Source of the DNA: Phallusia mammillata
Lineage: Eukaryota > Chordata > Ascidiacea > Phlebobranchia > Ascidiidae
DNA length: 64,000 nucleotides
Reading direction: 5' to 3'
Assembly: GCA_003260075.1 (NCBI GenBank)
Contig: QLIY01000159.1
Span: forward strand, 93,032 to 157,031
Part shown: positions 1 through 15,400 of the stretch, piece after piece
Position numbering within the stretch: position 1 is the first letter of the stretch
Layout of the letters: each line of letters opens with the position of its first letter
Program-made: the position numbers and the translations under genes
Notes under the pieces: model-generated
Seen by the model: only the letters and a program-made list of their open reading frames with translations
Database searches by the model: none
Told to the model about the DNA's origin: nothing

Positions 1-460
1 CTGGTGGTCTTGTTATTCGTCTCTTGAATGGTAGTTTGCCTTCCATTCCATATTTTGCAACCTTTTCCAAGACTGTATTACTTGCATTTCTATGCTTTCA
101 AAGCAACTCAATTTTCATCTTAAACATATTTAGGACTTGTAGTTGAATACACCTTACAGTGTCACACCATTTCAAAATAATGCATTGTTTATGTGAGACA
201 TTGTGTTGTACCCAAAAACCAGTGTTTTGCCTTTTTAAGCTTCAGCAATTATTTAAAAAACAAATACTGTATCTTTTTTTGTTGTTTAAGCTGGCTGTTT
301 GTACAACTGTGTTGGGTGGATTACGAAATTGACAGATTGTATGCAAAAAGTTTTAAGATTGAAAACTTTTTTTTAGACAATTATTTGTTACTATTGTGTT
401 TTTATATTCTGTGAAAATGGTACACTGAAAATCTGGACTAGTGTACATTTACATGCCAAA
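1..460. other. 5' flank / upstream region of the DOCK gene
   Basis: This AT-rich stretch precedes the first recognised DOCK codon. I see no ORF resembling a known protein and no clear TATA or initiator element. It could be 5' UTR, promoter or part of an upstream intron. The start codon at 461 is favoured because the next residues (MPETRRFAQ) align with the amino terminus of vertebrate DOCK11 (MAEVRKFTK). The ATG at 453 is in another frame. Confidence 0.4.
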
Positions 461-3400
461 ATGCCTGAAACAAGACGTTTTGCCCAAGGCCTCAAGCGCA
501 AAGGCACTGCATCAAAAAGAAGAGAGAGTGCAAGCATAGCTGCAAGAGCTAGTAGTATCTACTCTACTGGATTTGAGATAGTAAGTACAATACCTAAAAC
601 TTTTAACCATAATTCGAAATAAAATGTTTGGAAACTAAAAAAGATGATAAAAATAAAAACTGTAATCTGTAAGGAAAAGCAAATTTTAATTACAAATGCA
701 CAAAATTAACAAAAGGTTTATTCCGAAACTTGTCAAAAAAGTGTGTATGTGAAATCTATGCATGTCATGCTGATTTTAACTATGTAGTACATCCCTCTCA
801 ATTTTACTATTATTTTTCCAGTTTCTAACTTGTGTGTAAAGGTTAGCATAGTGTATGTTTTGGTTTTATAGTTTTACAGTAAAATTGTCCATTACACTTC
901 ACTTTTCTTGGTGCAGTTCATTCAGACAAAATCATGACTTTGTTTTTCTAATGCCTTGCACATATAACCGTGGGAAACCTTTGTTGGCAAAAATGACGTA
1001 TTGCCATTCCCTAAAGATGAGTGGTTTTTCCCTATAAGGGCAGGTTCAGGGGTGATATCATGGCTATTGATCGCACGTGGTAGCACTTATGTGGCGTTCT
1101 GAGCCATGGGGAAAGTTTTTACTTTTGATGAAATAAGTGCAGAGAAAATGCGGATCGAAAAATACCTGAGTTGTGACTGGTTGGTTGGTTACAGAGCGTT
1201 GGAATAGCACAACCTTCCTCACCTGTGACGGCCCTGTGCTGAAACGCTTCGCTGCTCACCGGGCGCACTTATGAGTGGAAAATCGCACATTTTACCGTTA
1301 GAATTGTGCAATTTAGCCTCGGGCCAATTGAATGGACTTACTCAGGTTACGGTGCAACATGAAGACTGTTAGCAAAAACGTGCCTAAAATTGAACGTGAA
1401 TACACATACGTATGATCTGTGACGCAGTTTGTCAGCTAAGTTCGTATTGATTTATTTAGGGAGCAACAAATGTTTCCCACTGCACGAAAAGAACCCTGAT
1501 TGTTCTCATTTGTCGTGACATAGGGGTGTGACAACAGGAAAGTTACTTGCTTTACTGAGGATTTGCTTAAGTTTCTAACAGCTAAGTAAACTTATCAGGT
1601 TTAACCTAATAAATCTCGAACAGATGGAAACTTGTTAGGTTTGACAATGGTTTGTTTTTGTTAGTTTTGAGGGTTTTTTCATTGCCTTCGGAATGCATCA
1701 GAAGATAGAGCTTTAGGATAGTATAGCATTGTAAACATTTGAAACTGTTGGATATGTTTCTGAATGTGAAACTGTTAACCTACTCTAGTCCGAATTCGTA
1801 TGTACGATTGTTGTCTACACCGCATGAAATCAGACAGCAATTTAGGCATAGCGATAATAATATGCTGAAAAGGCGATTAAGGCAGCACAGCTATGTAGCG
1901 AAGTTTGTCGACTGCTCTTCATTAAAGCGTGACCGATTAAGCGATTATATGATCGTAGAATTGAGGCTTTAAAACGTGAGCTGTTTGTGTTTGTTCAAGA
2001 AACTCCATTGAATGACGCGCCCTGTAGAGCTTTTACGCAACACTTCCGCTTGTGTGCATAATGTGCATTGCTCCCCTCCAGTATTACGTTGCATACACGT
2101 TTTGCTAAAGCAAACACATGTTGTTTTGGCGAGAATATGGAAATTTTTGTGACCTCCAATTTGTATTGCTGAGGAAAGAATTTTGTGTTAGGTTTGCCTG
2201 TGCAACCAGTTGTATTGATGCTTTTTATGAAACACTCTTTTCGTGCCCTTGCTTGTTCGAATAGGCACAAAATACGTTTCTTACATTTCATCATTGATTA
2301 AGATCGTTTACTAAATATGCAAATTATATGTAAGGTATAAACATGATACAATGTGTCACAGTTATAAAGCGCAACACAAAACGTGGGCGAGTGTTTGACA
2401 ACAATTCCATTTCCTTCTAAGATTTGGCATTACACCAAGACGTGGGTTTAGAATACGGCACTGAAGCCAGTTAAGCTTTTATAGCGTTTTTTTGCTCAGT
2501 CGATCTGCTTGTTATGGCTTCTTTGCCAAACATTCTTGTAACCAGTGAGGATTCCCGTAAGCAGGTGTGTAGTACCTTTTGCAATAAACGTTTTACGCCA
2601 GTTTCCATACACTGATACAGCAGTTTGTATCGTGGGTAGTGTAATTAGTTATAAATTGCTTTATGTGGGCTGAGATAGCTCCTGTTAAGGTGGTTACGTA
2701 GGCCTTCGTTGTTTAGTGACACTGAGAAACTTTCGACGTTTGGCAGATTGTACTTATTTCAGTATGTGACTTTTTGTCTTGTTTGTTGCGTTGTTTTGAT
2801 GTAAATCGGTGATATTCAGATTTAATGCCATGACATTGCGGCCTATAAATTTGCTATTTTGTTTTCAGGATATAAAATCATCGGAACCAGTCGATTACGA
2901 GGCTTACGTGTTAAAAAGAGCATCCGAAATCCAACACGATTCTCAACGCAACCTCCTCACTTTTCCATCCGACGACATTGCGGTATGTAAAGTGAAGTGG
3001 TGAACGTCAAGCAATCTAGCAGAAGACAATGTTTATCAGTTTGCTACACCATGTCTGATAAGACACCATTGCCCAAATACTTTCATGAGCTTTCTCATAC
3101 CACTTGCGTTGGACTGTTCACTGAATGATTTGTATTAGAAATAGTAACGTTTTTTTCTTAATTTAAACACAATCGTGCTATTAGACTCAGTAAATTATGA
3201 CGACAACCATGTACTTATTCGCATAAAAATCTCCAGGCCTTGTGCAAGATTGTGTGTAATTTGCGGTTTCTGAAAGAGCCTAAATAATACTTAGCAAAGT
3301 GTATTATTTGATCCTATTCAACCATTGGACACAAAATTTGCCGCTCGTTTTGGAACTGTGTCCATACTTCCGTTCCCTGTTTATTGCCAATTCTGCCGGA

Positions 3401-6400
3401 GTAATTTGCTACTGGGACATATTTGGAAAACATGTGTTTGTGAGGGAGTATGTGTGCCAAACTGCTGCCATTTCACACGTTTGAACGACAACAGCCTGTC
3501 AAACAATGCTATTGATTTGTTGACCTTTTTGTTTTGTTTACACTAGGCCACCACACGGGCCCGTGAACGACGGACGGTAGTGGACACTGTCCCTGTGGGT
3601 GCGTCCAAAGAAGCGTCAAGTCTCTTTGTGAAAGAGGTAAGACTTCTGTCACGAAGCACTTTATGCATGTAATCTGTTTAAAGTCCATATGCATAATTAT
3701 TTGGTCGTTTTTTGCGATTGTGTGTGTCGGGCCAATGGCCTGTTCTTTTTAGTTTTTGAAAAATAATTACCTGTTAGGGTTTCTGACCTGTAATTAGATG
3801 TAACAATTATCTGTCAGGGTTTCTAAAATTTGTGAAATTATGTTGAATCGTTTGCAATTTTTTGATATTGAAAAATTATATGATGTCACTATTGATAATA
3901 CAATAATAACTCAGGTGTGACGTAAATCACTCTTTTTTGGAAACAAACTTTGTATTAACATGAATTTAGCTGAGGGACACGGATTTGTACACGATTTGTT
4001 CATGTGTGCGTTGTTTCAAAGTCTAGCAGACTTGCCCTCCCTTATCCATATTCACCAAAACGCCAAAAACAATTGACTCGAAAGTAATAAATCTCAAACA
4101 AAACAAACAAAGGCGCGGTGTGTAATATGTCAACAAACCAAGTTATGTCAACATTGTAGTGCATCAAGACTTACACACAAAACTGGAACTTGGTGGAAAA
4201 TAAATATGAGGCTTATGCTGGCAGTTATCTCGACCTACCCTCCAACGACGACAATGGTCCACCAGTCTTACCCGAACAGGTATTTTATGTTTATTACATG
4301 GCGCTGCACAGTTTCTCCCTGCCCTCGCACTGTGATTATGTATCAATCACCAACATTAGCTCTGTTGTGTTTTGCTGTAACTTGAGACAGACGGGTTGTA
4401 TTTTGTTGATGTTTCTTCAGTGATGTGCCCAACCCTATTTAAACGTTTATTTTTAAACCATACCCATGATTAGCAAAACCATTTATGAATCTACAATTGC
4501 TTGTTTCGGTATGATGTGGTTAACCTGAACACACCACGTTTACCGCAATCAATATAAAACCACCACAATCGACAAATAGCCACTGTACAGGAGCACTCCA
4601 TCCTGAGCCTAATTGATACAAGTCCCTAGGGAAAATTTCCATTTGCAACCGGCCAGTGAATTTCTGAATTCAATAACATAATGCATTGCACGGTTTTAAG
4701 CAACTTTAGACTCCTGTAATGTTGACTTCAATTTCTTGATAGGTTTTCGAAGTCGACGAAGCGACTGGACTAGAAGACGACGTTAACACTGTACAAAAAG
4801 AAGGGGTGACGCGTATGGGCTATTTACATAAGGCCCCCGCATATGGAGTATCCAGCATTTCGATTCGTGTGAGTATAAACAACAGTTTCTTGTAAGTTCA
4901 TTTTATGTTTGCAAATAGCCTCGGTATACACATCACCGTATACTTGAAGACATGAAAGAACATGTTGCTAATGATTGCAACAGAGCTTGTCGAACTTCTC
5001 ACATATATATTCCTATTGACTTTTTTGTGTAAACTTTTGCAGCATTGAAAATGCAGTTTTGATTACAATCGAAGTTGGGTGGGCACTCTTAGGGTTGCCT
5101 GGTCAAGAATGACTTGCATTATTTTTTTACAATATTCCAGCACTCGTTCAATTCCGGACGTATTAGTTACAATTAATCTGGTGCTTCCAGCACCAATCAA
5201 TGTGTATGGGTGACATTTATTACTAAGGCAATTATTTTTTGACTTGTCAAAAAAAGTCAAAAATTTGTCAAAATTTTTAGAATAGGTCAAAAAATGTCAA
5301 AATTGTTTACAAAGTCAAATTTTTTTACAAAGTTAAAATTGTTTAGAAACTGCATTGTCGTGGTGTTGTAGAGGTTGCATGTCAGTGAACTTTTCATTTC
5401 ACACCTTGTAGCCTACTTTATACTGTTGTAAATGGCCCATTAGCTACTTCTTGTGAATCATAAACCATCAAGTGATTGAAATAATTAGGTTGACATGGTG
5501 TGATGCTCAACACACCTCAAAACGTGCAAAATTTTGGTAGGTTCCAAGTCATTTTACAGCAGCTGTAAGTTAGGTGCAGCTCTTGCTTCGGTTTTGCTTT
5601 AGATACTTCGTGTATCTTTCGTTTAGACAAATGTATTGAACAATTTTCGTTGTGTCTTAGCTGCAGTTTTTTGACAGTGATTTTTGATTAGCTCATTTCC
5701 GTTTTCAGAATAAGCTAGGTATGCGTTCAGATTTTTGCCCTTCTGTTAGACTTTTGCACATTTTTCGCTCTAGTTAGATTGGCCTACAGCCATATTTAAA
5801 CTTTTCGTACAATAATGTGTCATTTAACCACTTGAATTCTTCATAGGTCAAAATTATGTCAAAAAAAAGTTTTTTAAAGTCAAAATTTTCAATTTGTAGG
5901 TCAAAATTTGTCGTTTTTTAGGGCAAAAAATAATTGCCCTATTTATTACACATAAAAATCACTACAGTTGTACCTGCATCGCAAAAAGCAATTTACTAAT
6001 TTGATGTTTAGTTATAAAAAGGTATCTTGCAGCGCGTCTGGTCAAGGCACGACTTTGATTTGTGACGTGAAAGGTGACGTCATATTTCCGACCAAGTTAC
6101 ATCCGCCCTTGCGCTTTAAGAACATAACTTTTGTCAGTGACGTAGGTTACAAGCCTTTTTTGCGCAAAACAGTCAAAATTCAGATTAAAGCAAGTGCTAT
6201 AATTGATGTTTGGTATTTTTGTAGTCGTGCATTTTTCCAACACAAAATAGACCATTCACAATGCACCGATAGCTTGGTCTGTTTAAAAGCAAACAGCTTG
6301 AAGTGTCCTTTATACTTGAGTCATTTATATCTGCCATGACTTGAAATTTGCAATCGTACAAGAGCGTGTGAATAGCAGGAAAATTAACTGAGGAAATAGG

Positions 6401-9400
6401 TTACCATTGAATAAGATTTAGTGCCCTTCCTGTTTTGCCCGATCTTCAAACGTACTAGTATATAAATAATGTTACACACATTTTTTAGTTTAAATGATGC
6501 CGTGTCTAGATGACTGCTATTTTGTTCCAAGCATTAAATGTTTGTGGCAAACAGCTGACATCCAATTGTATGATGACGCAATACTGCCAACACACCCAAG
6601 GAAGTAATTTGTCGTTGACAGTTCATTGTGGCACAGGAATGATTAAATGTTAACATACCAATGAGCTTGCAATGTTTTTACCAAAATGAACAGTTTAACC
6701 CAAAATGCTAACACATGGACACGACTCTTATTATTTTAACTGAACATTTTCACTGGTGCACTAATAAAGGATCTTCTAATGTCGTTTTCCAGATGTCAAG
6801 ACTGCTGACCTGGTGTAGACACCTTTCCTGAACATTCAACCATGAACGGAACTATTTAACTTATGTTTGTTTTGTTCGTTGACAGTCATTCAAGCGTCGA
6901 TATTTCCACCTGAAGCAACTCCCTGATAGCTCCTACATCCTCAACTATTACAAAGATGAAAAGATCAGCAAGGACCCTAAAGGAGCTATATATCTTGATT
7001 CATGTATTGGTGCGCACACGGTGAGTCTGGTGAGTGCATGCATCAGTGCCTGGTGCAGTTTGTTATTTTGCTTCTTTTGTTTTTAAGAGTGCTGTTTACA
7101 TTGGTTGCCCATTTTGCTGGGTTGTTGTTTCAATAGGCATTGAAGCGGTTTTTCGTTGAAAATAAGTCGCTGAGTGCTGTGTTACTAACGCATGTCGGTT
7201 TGTATTTTGTATAGATGTGTATTTATTGGGTGCAACTGCATAATTGGTGTTCATTTGATTAAATAAAAGTGATAAATTGATATTCCTCTCTTTACTCGGA
7301 ATCAAACTGACACGTTTGTCAAAAAAGGCCGGCGATCACTCTACCAGATTTCCCAAACCCACTCGAAAACTTAACTTACAACTAGTTCCCACTGAAGCAA
7401 AAGATTTCACCAGTTTCAAGCATGTTTGTTTTTTTGTTCACCACACATCATTACTATGCATCTTGTAAAGCCATGCCCACGTACGTCGTGTGTTCGACGA
7501 TGTGCTTTAAACGCACCTTGGATATTTGCAGACCACGAAGGGTAGAAAACATGCGTTTGAAGTTCGGATGCAGGATCAGACCTGTCACTTGTTGGCTGCT
7601 GACACTGAATCTGACGCTAACGAATGGATAGCCACAATCAACATGGCTTTGCAAAACACCATAGAGGCGCAAGTCATACAAAAGGACAAATGTGGTGAGT
7701 GCTGCATAAGTTCCGTTTTTCTGTTTACGATAAAACATTACCCGACATTTTTCAATTGGTACATGGCCAATCACGTAGTTTAAATAAGATCGTTGTTTGT
7801 ACTACTTTCTATTTAGCAAAGTTATGCATTAGCATTGAGTTGTTGCATGACTTGCTTGTCGAAACTTGTGCACAGTTAAAGAACAATAGACTCTTATGAT
7901 CGACGACCATCGCAATAGCCAATTTTCATTTGCACAGAACAAGAATCGAAACAAAACGGCGATTCATGCGGAAGTTTGGAAGGTGTCAAGAGTACAATGC
8001 ATCCGGAACTGGTAAAATATGCACGAGAAACTGATCAGAAAAACTCGATGGCTCGAAAAGAGGGAAGACAAAATGTATTTCGTATCTACCCTGATTTCCA
8101 AAACCGATACGTCAAGGTGGGTGTCATAAGCCAACTATCTATTATCTGTTTATATTGTTTTTACTACTGCCAATGTGGAAAAAGATGAAAATATAGCTGA
8201 TGATTACATGTGTTTTCCATAGTAAGGTAAACCCACAGCTAAAGTGAGTCCTATCTCATACTTTTTTTGTGTCATATTTGTTTTTTACGCAGTTTTACAG
8301 TACATTTACCAAGTCCAAAATATTTTTACAGTTACAAAAATTACAATTAAAGATACACTGATTTCCTATGCATCATTTGTTTAGATGTTGCTTTTCAGCT
8401 ATGATTTGTTCTGGCACATAAAGCTGTTGCCTACGCCCCTTTTATTCTTCCGATGCACTGACCAATATATTACTCACGCCCTAATGGAAACGGTGACGTA
8501 ACATGCAATTACATCGCCGCCCTGTCTGCGGCCGTCATAGCTAACTTTAGCTTTGTTGACTGTCTTATTTCAATCGAAACTTGCTTTGACATGTAGGCTT
8601 AACAAATGCTTTAACTTTAAAACCAAAAAATTCCGATCTATTTTTGTTCATTCGCCTCCAAGTTTAACCTTTTCAGTCTCATATTTACATTCACTGCCAT
8701 TGTAAACGTTCGTCAATGTACCTCTGTTTACATAAGCGCTTAAGAAATCACCCCAGGCGAGTTGGACTTGGCCGTACAAGTTTAAGGTGATCGTTCTTTT
8801 AGAACGCCAAATTTATCAAAAGTTCTTGATTTTGACATTCAGAACCCTGCCAATAAAGACAAATCTCCAGACATAGTTCCACCAACCATCCTTAAACCGT
8901 CTACCCGGGTTTTGGTGTCGTGCAAGAGCATTTCCTTCTCACTGACTGGGGTTGTTATTGATGGTGCTGAGGAACCAGTCACTAATGTAAGTCAAGGGAG
9001 AAAGTGCATGTGTATTCATATGTTATATATTTGAATTGTAATCTAGGTGGAGCCGTTTTTTGTCACCTTGGCTTTGTATGACGTGACTGCTGGAAGGAAG
9101 ATTTCAGCGGATTTGCAAGTGGATTTGAATCATCCACTTGTAAGTAAACACAAATTTATACGTTCTTTTACCTTCTCTTTATTATCATATTATTGTTCAG
9201 TAATAACCGAAATGACTGATTTTATTTTCGTTGAGAAATTAACCTCATGTGAAAACCCTTAGTGTTCTGTCTGAAAAAGAAATCACGCATTTATCAGTAC
9301 AGTAACTAGATGACACTGTACAAAGCAATATCACAATTCACTTTACTTTATTACACGTTATAATTCGTATGAAGGCAACTTGAAATAACGTATAATTGTT

Positions 9401-12400
9401 TTACTTGTGACGTAGGTTCGACGTATGATCCCCGATCGCGCTTTGACGAACACAAAGCGAACTTCAAACATATCGGAGGATCCAAAAGTGGGCGAACCTA
9501 CATTACAGAAAGTCGACACACAATGGATTGCTTATCCGAAACAGGTAAGTCTTCGCATTTTACTACCTTGGTCAAACCGAAAGCGTTTAGCACACTTAGC
9601 CCTTATGCAACATCTACGTAAGTTGGATAAATCATTTATCTTTTTGATATAATAAGTGTGTGTTTGCCATTGTCATGCCTTAAATAAATTTCGTGGTAAC
9701 ATGATTTTAAAAATATTTCGTGTTAACATTTTGCAGGGAATTTTCTCGGTGACGAAACCTCACAGCGAAATCTATCTTGTGGCGAAGATTGAAAAAGTTT
9801 TGCAGGGCAGCATTAAGTCGTGCGCACAACCCTACATGAAATTTGACAGTGACAATCACAAAACTGCTTTGAAAGTAAGCTTTACTGCTTATATTTTTGA
9901 CAAAAATCGGAAGCACAATCGTTAAGATCTACTTACAGTTTTACATAGGATTTGTATGCCTTATGATTTAATAGCTTTTTAAAGTTGTAAGGTTGCGTAG
10001 GATATTTATCTTTTAATACATTTTTGCAATATAACTTAACATGTTCCCTAAAAATATCGTATGTTTGCAAGTCTTAGATGAGGGTGATTAAGATATGGCG
10101 TTTGATTGCTAAATCCCTGGTTTGTTGAGCAAGCACGGGTATTTGCTTGGGCAACGATTTCACTTTAACCAATATTTGCCCACTCTTGGTCACGCGGCAG
10201 TGTAATGAAGTTTTATGGGGTTGCGCGCTTAACCCAAATTGCAACTGCATCCCTTGTCAAATTATTTAGTCTTTGTTATTGTAGTCCAGTTTTGTAACAA
10301 AATCAAAACCAAACCAGTGAGCGTTTTCCCTTATGTCTGTGTTTAAATGTGGCAATATATGTCGGTAAATGCATTTCTTTATGTTGTGAATCGGCTCCTT
10401 GGTACAACTGACTTAGTGACACGTTGGGTTGCTAATCAAGTTTTAGCTCATTTGTGGATATTTTTACACAGGTATTAAAGCATGCGAAAACAGCTTGCCA
10501 GAGATTAGGACAATACCGTATGCCATTCGCGTGGACAGCAAAGTGAGTATTGGTCATCAGTACTTCGACTGAATGTTTGGCTTTTTTGAAATCCTCGCTT
10601 TTCAATATTTTGACACAAGAATTTTCAAAAAATCATTTTTTTCAAAAATATCTGGAAGGAGAAATTCATACATCCATGCGCTTTTAACGTTAATTTATTG
10701 CTTTCGGCATAATAAACAAAGTGTAAACCTAAATGTATCAACATATCCGTTTTTGAGGTAGCAAATGTATATGTGGTGTGAAGTAGATAATTAAAAAAAC
10801 ATTTGTCGTTAGGCAACTGTTCACCGACACCAAGGGTAACATTAATCAACATGGATTTGAAGTTGTTTACAAACAGGAATCGTCCAAACTAGCTGAAGAA
10901 GATTTGCTGAAATTTCTTTCTGACTTTAAAAGGTAATTATTCAGTCTTATTTACTAACCGGACTATTTGGCGCGTAGAATTGTTTTGGTTTGAACTTCGC
11001 TATTGGTAAAGGCGAATATGAAAAAAATACAAGAACCTAAATATTTTAAATTAATTAAAACCTTTTTATTTGCATCCGCCCCGGTTATGCTGTCTCGATA
11101 TTTTGGCAAGTGGTTCGATAATGTCAACGAACTTGTGTGACCTGCTTAGTGTTCCACCAATGTGGATGACATTACATGACAATTACCAATCGTGGAAAGC
11201 ACTCAATGTTTCAAATGTCGTTTGGACAATAATCCGGTCATGGCCCACGAAGTAAACTTTACGCTTGAGTGATATGAAATTGTGTGTTCTGCAGTACGTA
11301 CTTCCCTTAGAATCGTTACCTTTGCAAATAAATTTAAGGTATTGTATGCAAACATAATGGTTTTACGTTCGGCCCACTACCCAGCATTTAAGGATTGGCT
11401 CTGTAGACTCTTGGCGACCTTTAGACATTTCGTTGTGCCCCACATAAAATATTTATTCGTTTTACCAACCTTTTTACGAATGCGTGCTGTTCCGAATTTT
11501 TGATGTAAAATAAAAATTTAACATTGTTTGTTTTTTAGACCCGAAAAATTGTCAAAGCTCGAATATATTGATTGTGATTTGCGACTTGGAATTGATTCGG
11601 TTCCCAGAGATTTGCCAAGTAAGAGATTTAATTAATTTTGTGGTATTATGGGTCCCCTTCCCTGAAGGGGACACATATTGATTTTACTCGGAATGTTTTT
11701 GTTTTTTTTGTTTTTTTTCTTTTTTTTTTCTTCCCAAAGTTTGTCTGACTCGTTTTTCCATCAATGTTTGATGGATTTGGCTGAAATTTACACAGATGGT
11801 AGATATAGTTATGTAGATGTGCATCCCACTTTGTTTTTGTTGATAACCCCAGTATTTACCCCGCTAGCCCCCTAAAATGGGTGAGTTTTTAAACAGTGTC
11901 AGAATTGGCTGAAATTTGGATTTCTTGTATAGTATGCCATTTATAGGTGTCGATTGTTGTGTTCAACCCTGTAGTCCTAACATTTCCCCCACAAGCCCCT
12001 AAAGTGTAAAACGTATTTGTATGTTACTGGGCACCACAAACGAAAGATTTCTTTGGAGCAATAGTGTTACAAGGGCAACCAGTTGTATTTTGCTCGTTGG
12101 TGGGTTGCTTGGTGGTCGTTTTTGCGCCATGGGGCTTGTTAACAGCCCTATGACGTCAGAAACATTAACGGTTGTTGCTCAAAACACCTCTAGTGGTCGA
12201 AATTTTAAACATTGGCGGATTGGGCTGAAATTTTGCAGTACTATTGATTGAGTCGTTGTGGTTTTTATATATTTTTTAGTTTGTGTGTCGAACCCAATTA
12301 GTTGCCCTACTAGCCCCCTAAAATGGGTCAGTTTTTTAAAACGTTAAATAGGACATACTTCAAACAATATCTGCAGATATTCACCCCAATGCATTTGTAT

Positions 12401-15400
12401 TCTACATAGTATTATTATTTAAGCCCAGTGCCGATCACTGTGTTTTACCTTACAACACCCGACTTTCTCATGGTTATCTCTTGAATTGCATTATTTTCAA
12501 CTTTGCATGTGTGGGGACCCATGAGTTTTTGCCTGCAGAAACGACTAAAGTTATAAAAGACGATGGCTAATATGGGACCCAATACAAAATAAGCATAGGA
12601 AATATATTTATGTTTTAAAATAGGTTATAGTGTATATGCAAGGGCAATATGTGCTAAGCCACCCTTCTAGTTTTTATGGAAATTAATCGCCTGCTGTGTG
12701 ATGGATTTTATTTGTTTCCAAAAAAAGGATTAATCTCACATCAGAAACCACATAACGTATTGATTCGTTGAAAATAGATATTGCTGCGTTTTTGTTTTAT
12801 CTATCAACAATGTCTGTTTCGCTCCGGGCGTTACGATGATGGAAATACACTGAACTCCTTTGTTGTTACTTCTAAAAAGCAGAATGTTTTAATAAACACG
12901 AAAAAGGCCGGTATAATTTTTAACCTAAATGTTAGTGCCAAAAGATAAATACAATTTCCTGATTACTTGAAGACATTCTTACTTCGTCGTTGGTCCCGGT
13001 CAGACCGTACATGCCCACGTCATCACCTACGTCAGGAAAGTTGAACAGTGGTGGAACTGAACCGGTGATGGAAGTCGACGAATTTCTCAAAAACTCTCCC
13101 ACCGACCAACACCCAAACATGGAGTACACGAACCATTGTTATATTTATCCCAAAGCCATCAATTACGACAATCAAAAGACATTTGCAAAGGTACATTTGT
13201 AAAACCTTCTGTATGATAATATACAATAAATAGTAAAATCGTTTTTATCACCTACATATCTATTAAAAAAGCACATACTTACTGCTGTTTTGTTTATGTT
13301 TACCATTTGCTTTGTATTTTAGGCTTGTAGTACCTTTCGTCATTTATTATTGTTTGCTGCCAAATAAACAGTTGTCTTAGAACTTTTTGTACAGCAAATT
13401 ATTTTCTTTATTGATAGACACCTTTTCGTAACACACTTAAAAACTACTACGTTTGGGCCCCGACAATAAAAAAAACTACCTTTTGGCCCCGACAATAAAA
13501 AAGGTTGAGGACGGCTGGTTTTGAGTTTGCTAGTAAAGGTAATATCTTTCTGAAACAAACATAAAACCTACCCTCCCCAATTAACATTTAAGTGTACACC
13601 ACCAATATTTCATTATTTCCCCGTTTTTCCTTGGTATATTACATACAGCGTACTTAACCTGCACATATTTCTTATTTTTCAGGCTCGCAACATTGCAGTT
13701 GTGGCCGAATTTCGTGATTCGGATGCAGAAGGTGCTCAACCTCTCCGTTCATTCCACAAACGACCTGGTCCACCAGGGACGGGTGCATTCACCACCCGTG
13801 TATCAGCCGCTGTACTTCACCATCACGAAAAACCCGAGTTTTACGAAGAGGTTGGTTGTTTGGGAACTCAGCTTTTGTGGGTCTTGCGTCTTGAGTACCG
13901 TGTAACTGTTGGGTCACCCGTCTCAAATACACACCTGGATGTAAAGCTTTCTTTAGATGAAGTTGTTTGTTAAAATATAATGTTTAATTTTATAACAAAG
14001 GAAATGAAGGCCACACGTATGCTCAATTGACACACTTTACATACTATTTAGTCTACATTTTTTACACATACACACCTTAGTTACCAGTTAACAGTTAAAC
14101 ACTTAAATCCGTTGAGATGTTTATTCACGACCTACAAAAACTGCTAGTTCGTCTATGTTAAATTATGTGTTTTGTTGTTTTAAGTGGAAGCTTTCTCTCC
14201 CCACCCAACTCCATCATGGTCACCACATCCTATTCTCTTTCTATCATGTTATTGTTGACACAAACGCAAAAAAGAAGGATTCCGTGCAGATGGAAGGTGA
14301 GTTATGACCGCTAGGTGGGGACACAGATCCGCCACACTAGGAGTGTCTTCGTTACTTAACATATTTGGGCCAAACTTCTAGATCATATGATTTTCACGAA
14401 TAAAATTTCCGTGTTTGTTTTAATGAATCAAAACAATAGATGCAGTTGTTTGACGAAATTTTTTACTGAAGCTTCAGAAATTGTTTACTAGCGTGTCGTA
14501 TCTCTGTAGAATTGTGGACCTATTGCCAGTAAATACGTTCCGTTGTTCAACAAATTTTCAATAGCACTGCCACACACATTTGCCTTCACCCGCACCTTTA
14601 ACACGTGTACCTCTCTACAACACAAATCCATTAACGCAAACCACCTTTTTGCTGAAACACAAACTCCTCTGTTCGCAGTCGGTCATGCTTGGGTGCCTCT
14701 ACTGACGAAGGACGGGCGAGTGACGTGTGGTGAACATCAGGTGCCTGTAGCAGGAAATCTTCAACCTGGTTATCTCGCACTACACGACCAATTGGCGCTC
14801 GGAAAGGTGAGTGTTAACTGCTGACACCTAATTTCGAAACTCTATCGTGGCATTGTGATAGAAATTGCGAGCTTTACACAAGCCTTATATTAGGTTTTTG
14901 TCCCAAAACAAAATGTGTTGTGTATGGAGAATGCATTGGGATGTTTAGCAGAAAGATTGGGCCTTAACAAAACGGAAAAAATAGACAGTGTCGTGAATGA
15001 TATAGATAAATTAAATGTTATTGGTTTATCCACGGTATAGCTTGATGTGAATTAACACACGTTCTAATACATGAGTCGCTTAATAACGGTTTATGTTCCT
15101 TCCTGTGCAAACATGTGCGGTTATTATTTATATTTGAGCAGCAAGACGTGCGAGTATACAGTGATAAATCTTGTTGATCATACGTCGTCATAATAGCCTC
15201 AAGACAATTTTTCTGTCTTAATCTTTTTATCATACTGTTTGTGCTACGGTGTTGGAATACTACACTTAATTGTGCGACGTTGGGAAGAACTCCACTGTCA
15301 ATAGATTTGTTTAAACGACGTTAAATATACCTATGGTCATGGTTGTGTTAAGCAACAAGTGTTTTGCTGGATACAAATTAAATCGGCAGGAACCATGTAT

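Noticed and set aside
5968..6339. 123-codon ORF (+) just after the hAT-like element
   Set aside because: Lies inside DOCK intron 5 and has no recognisable domain. It is not part of the transposon, which ends at 5940.
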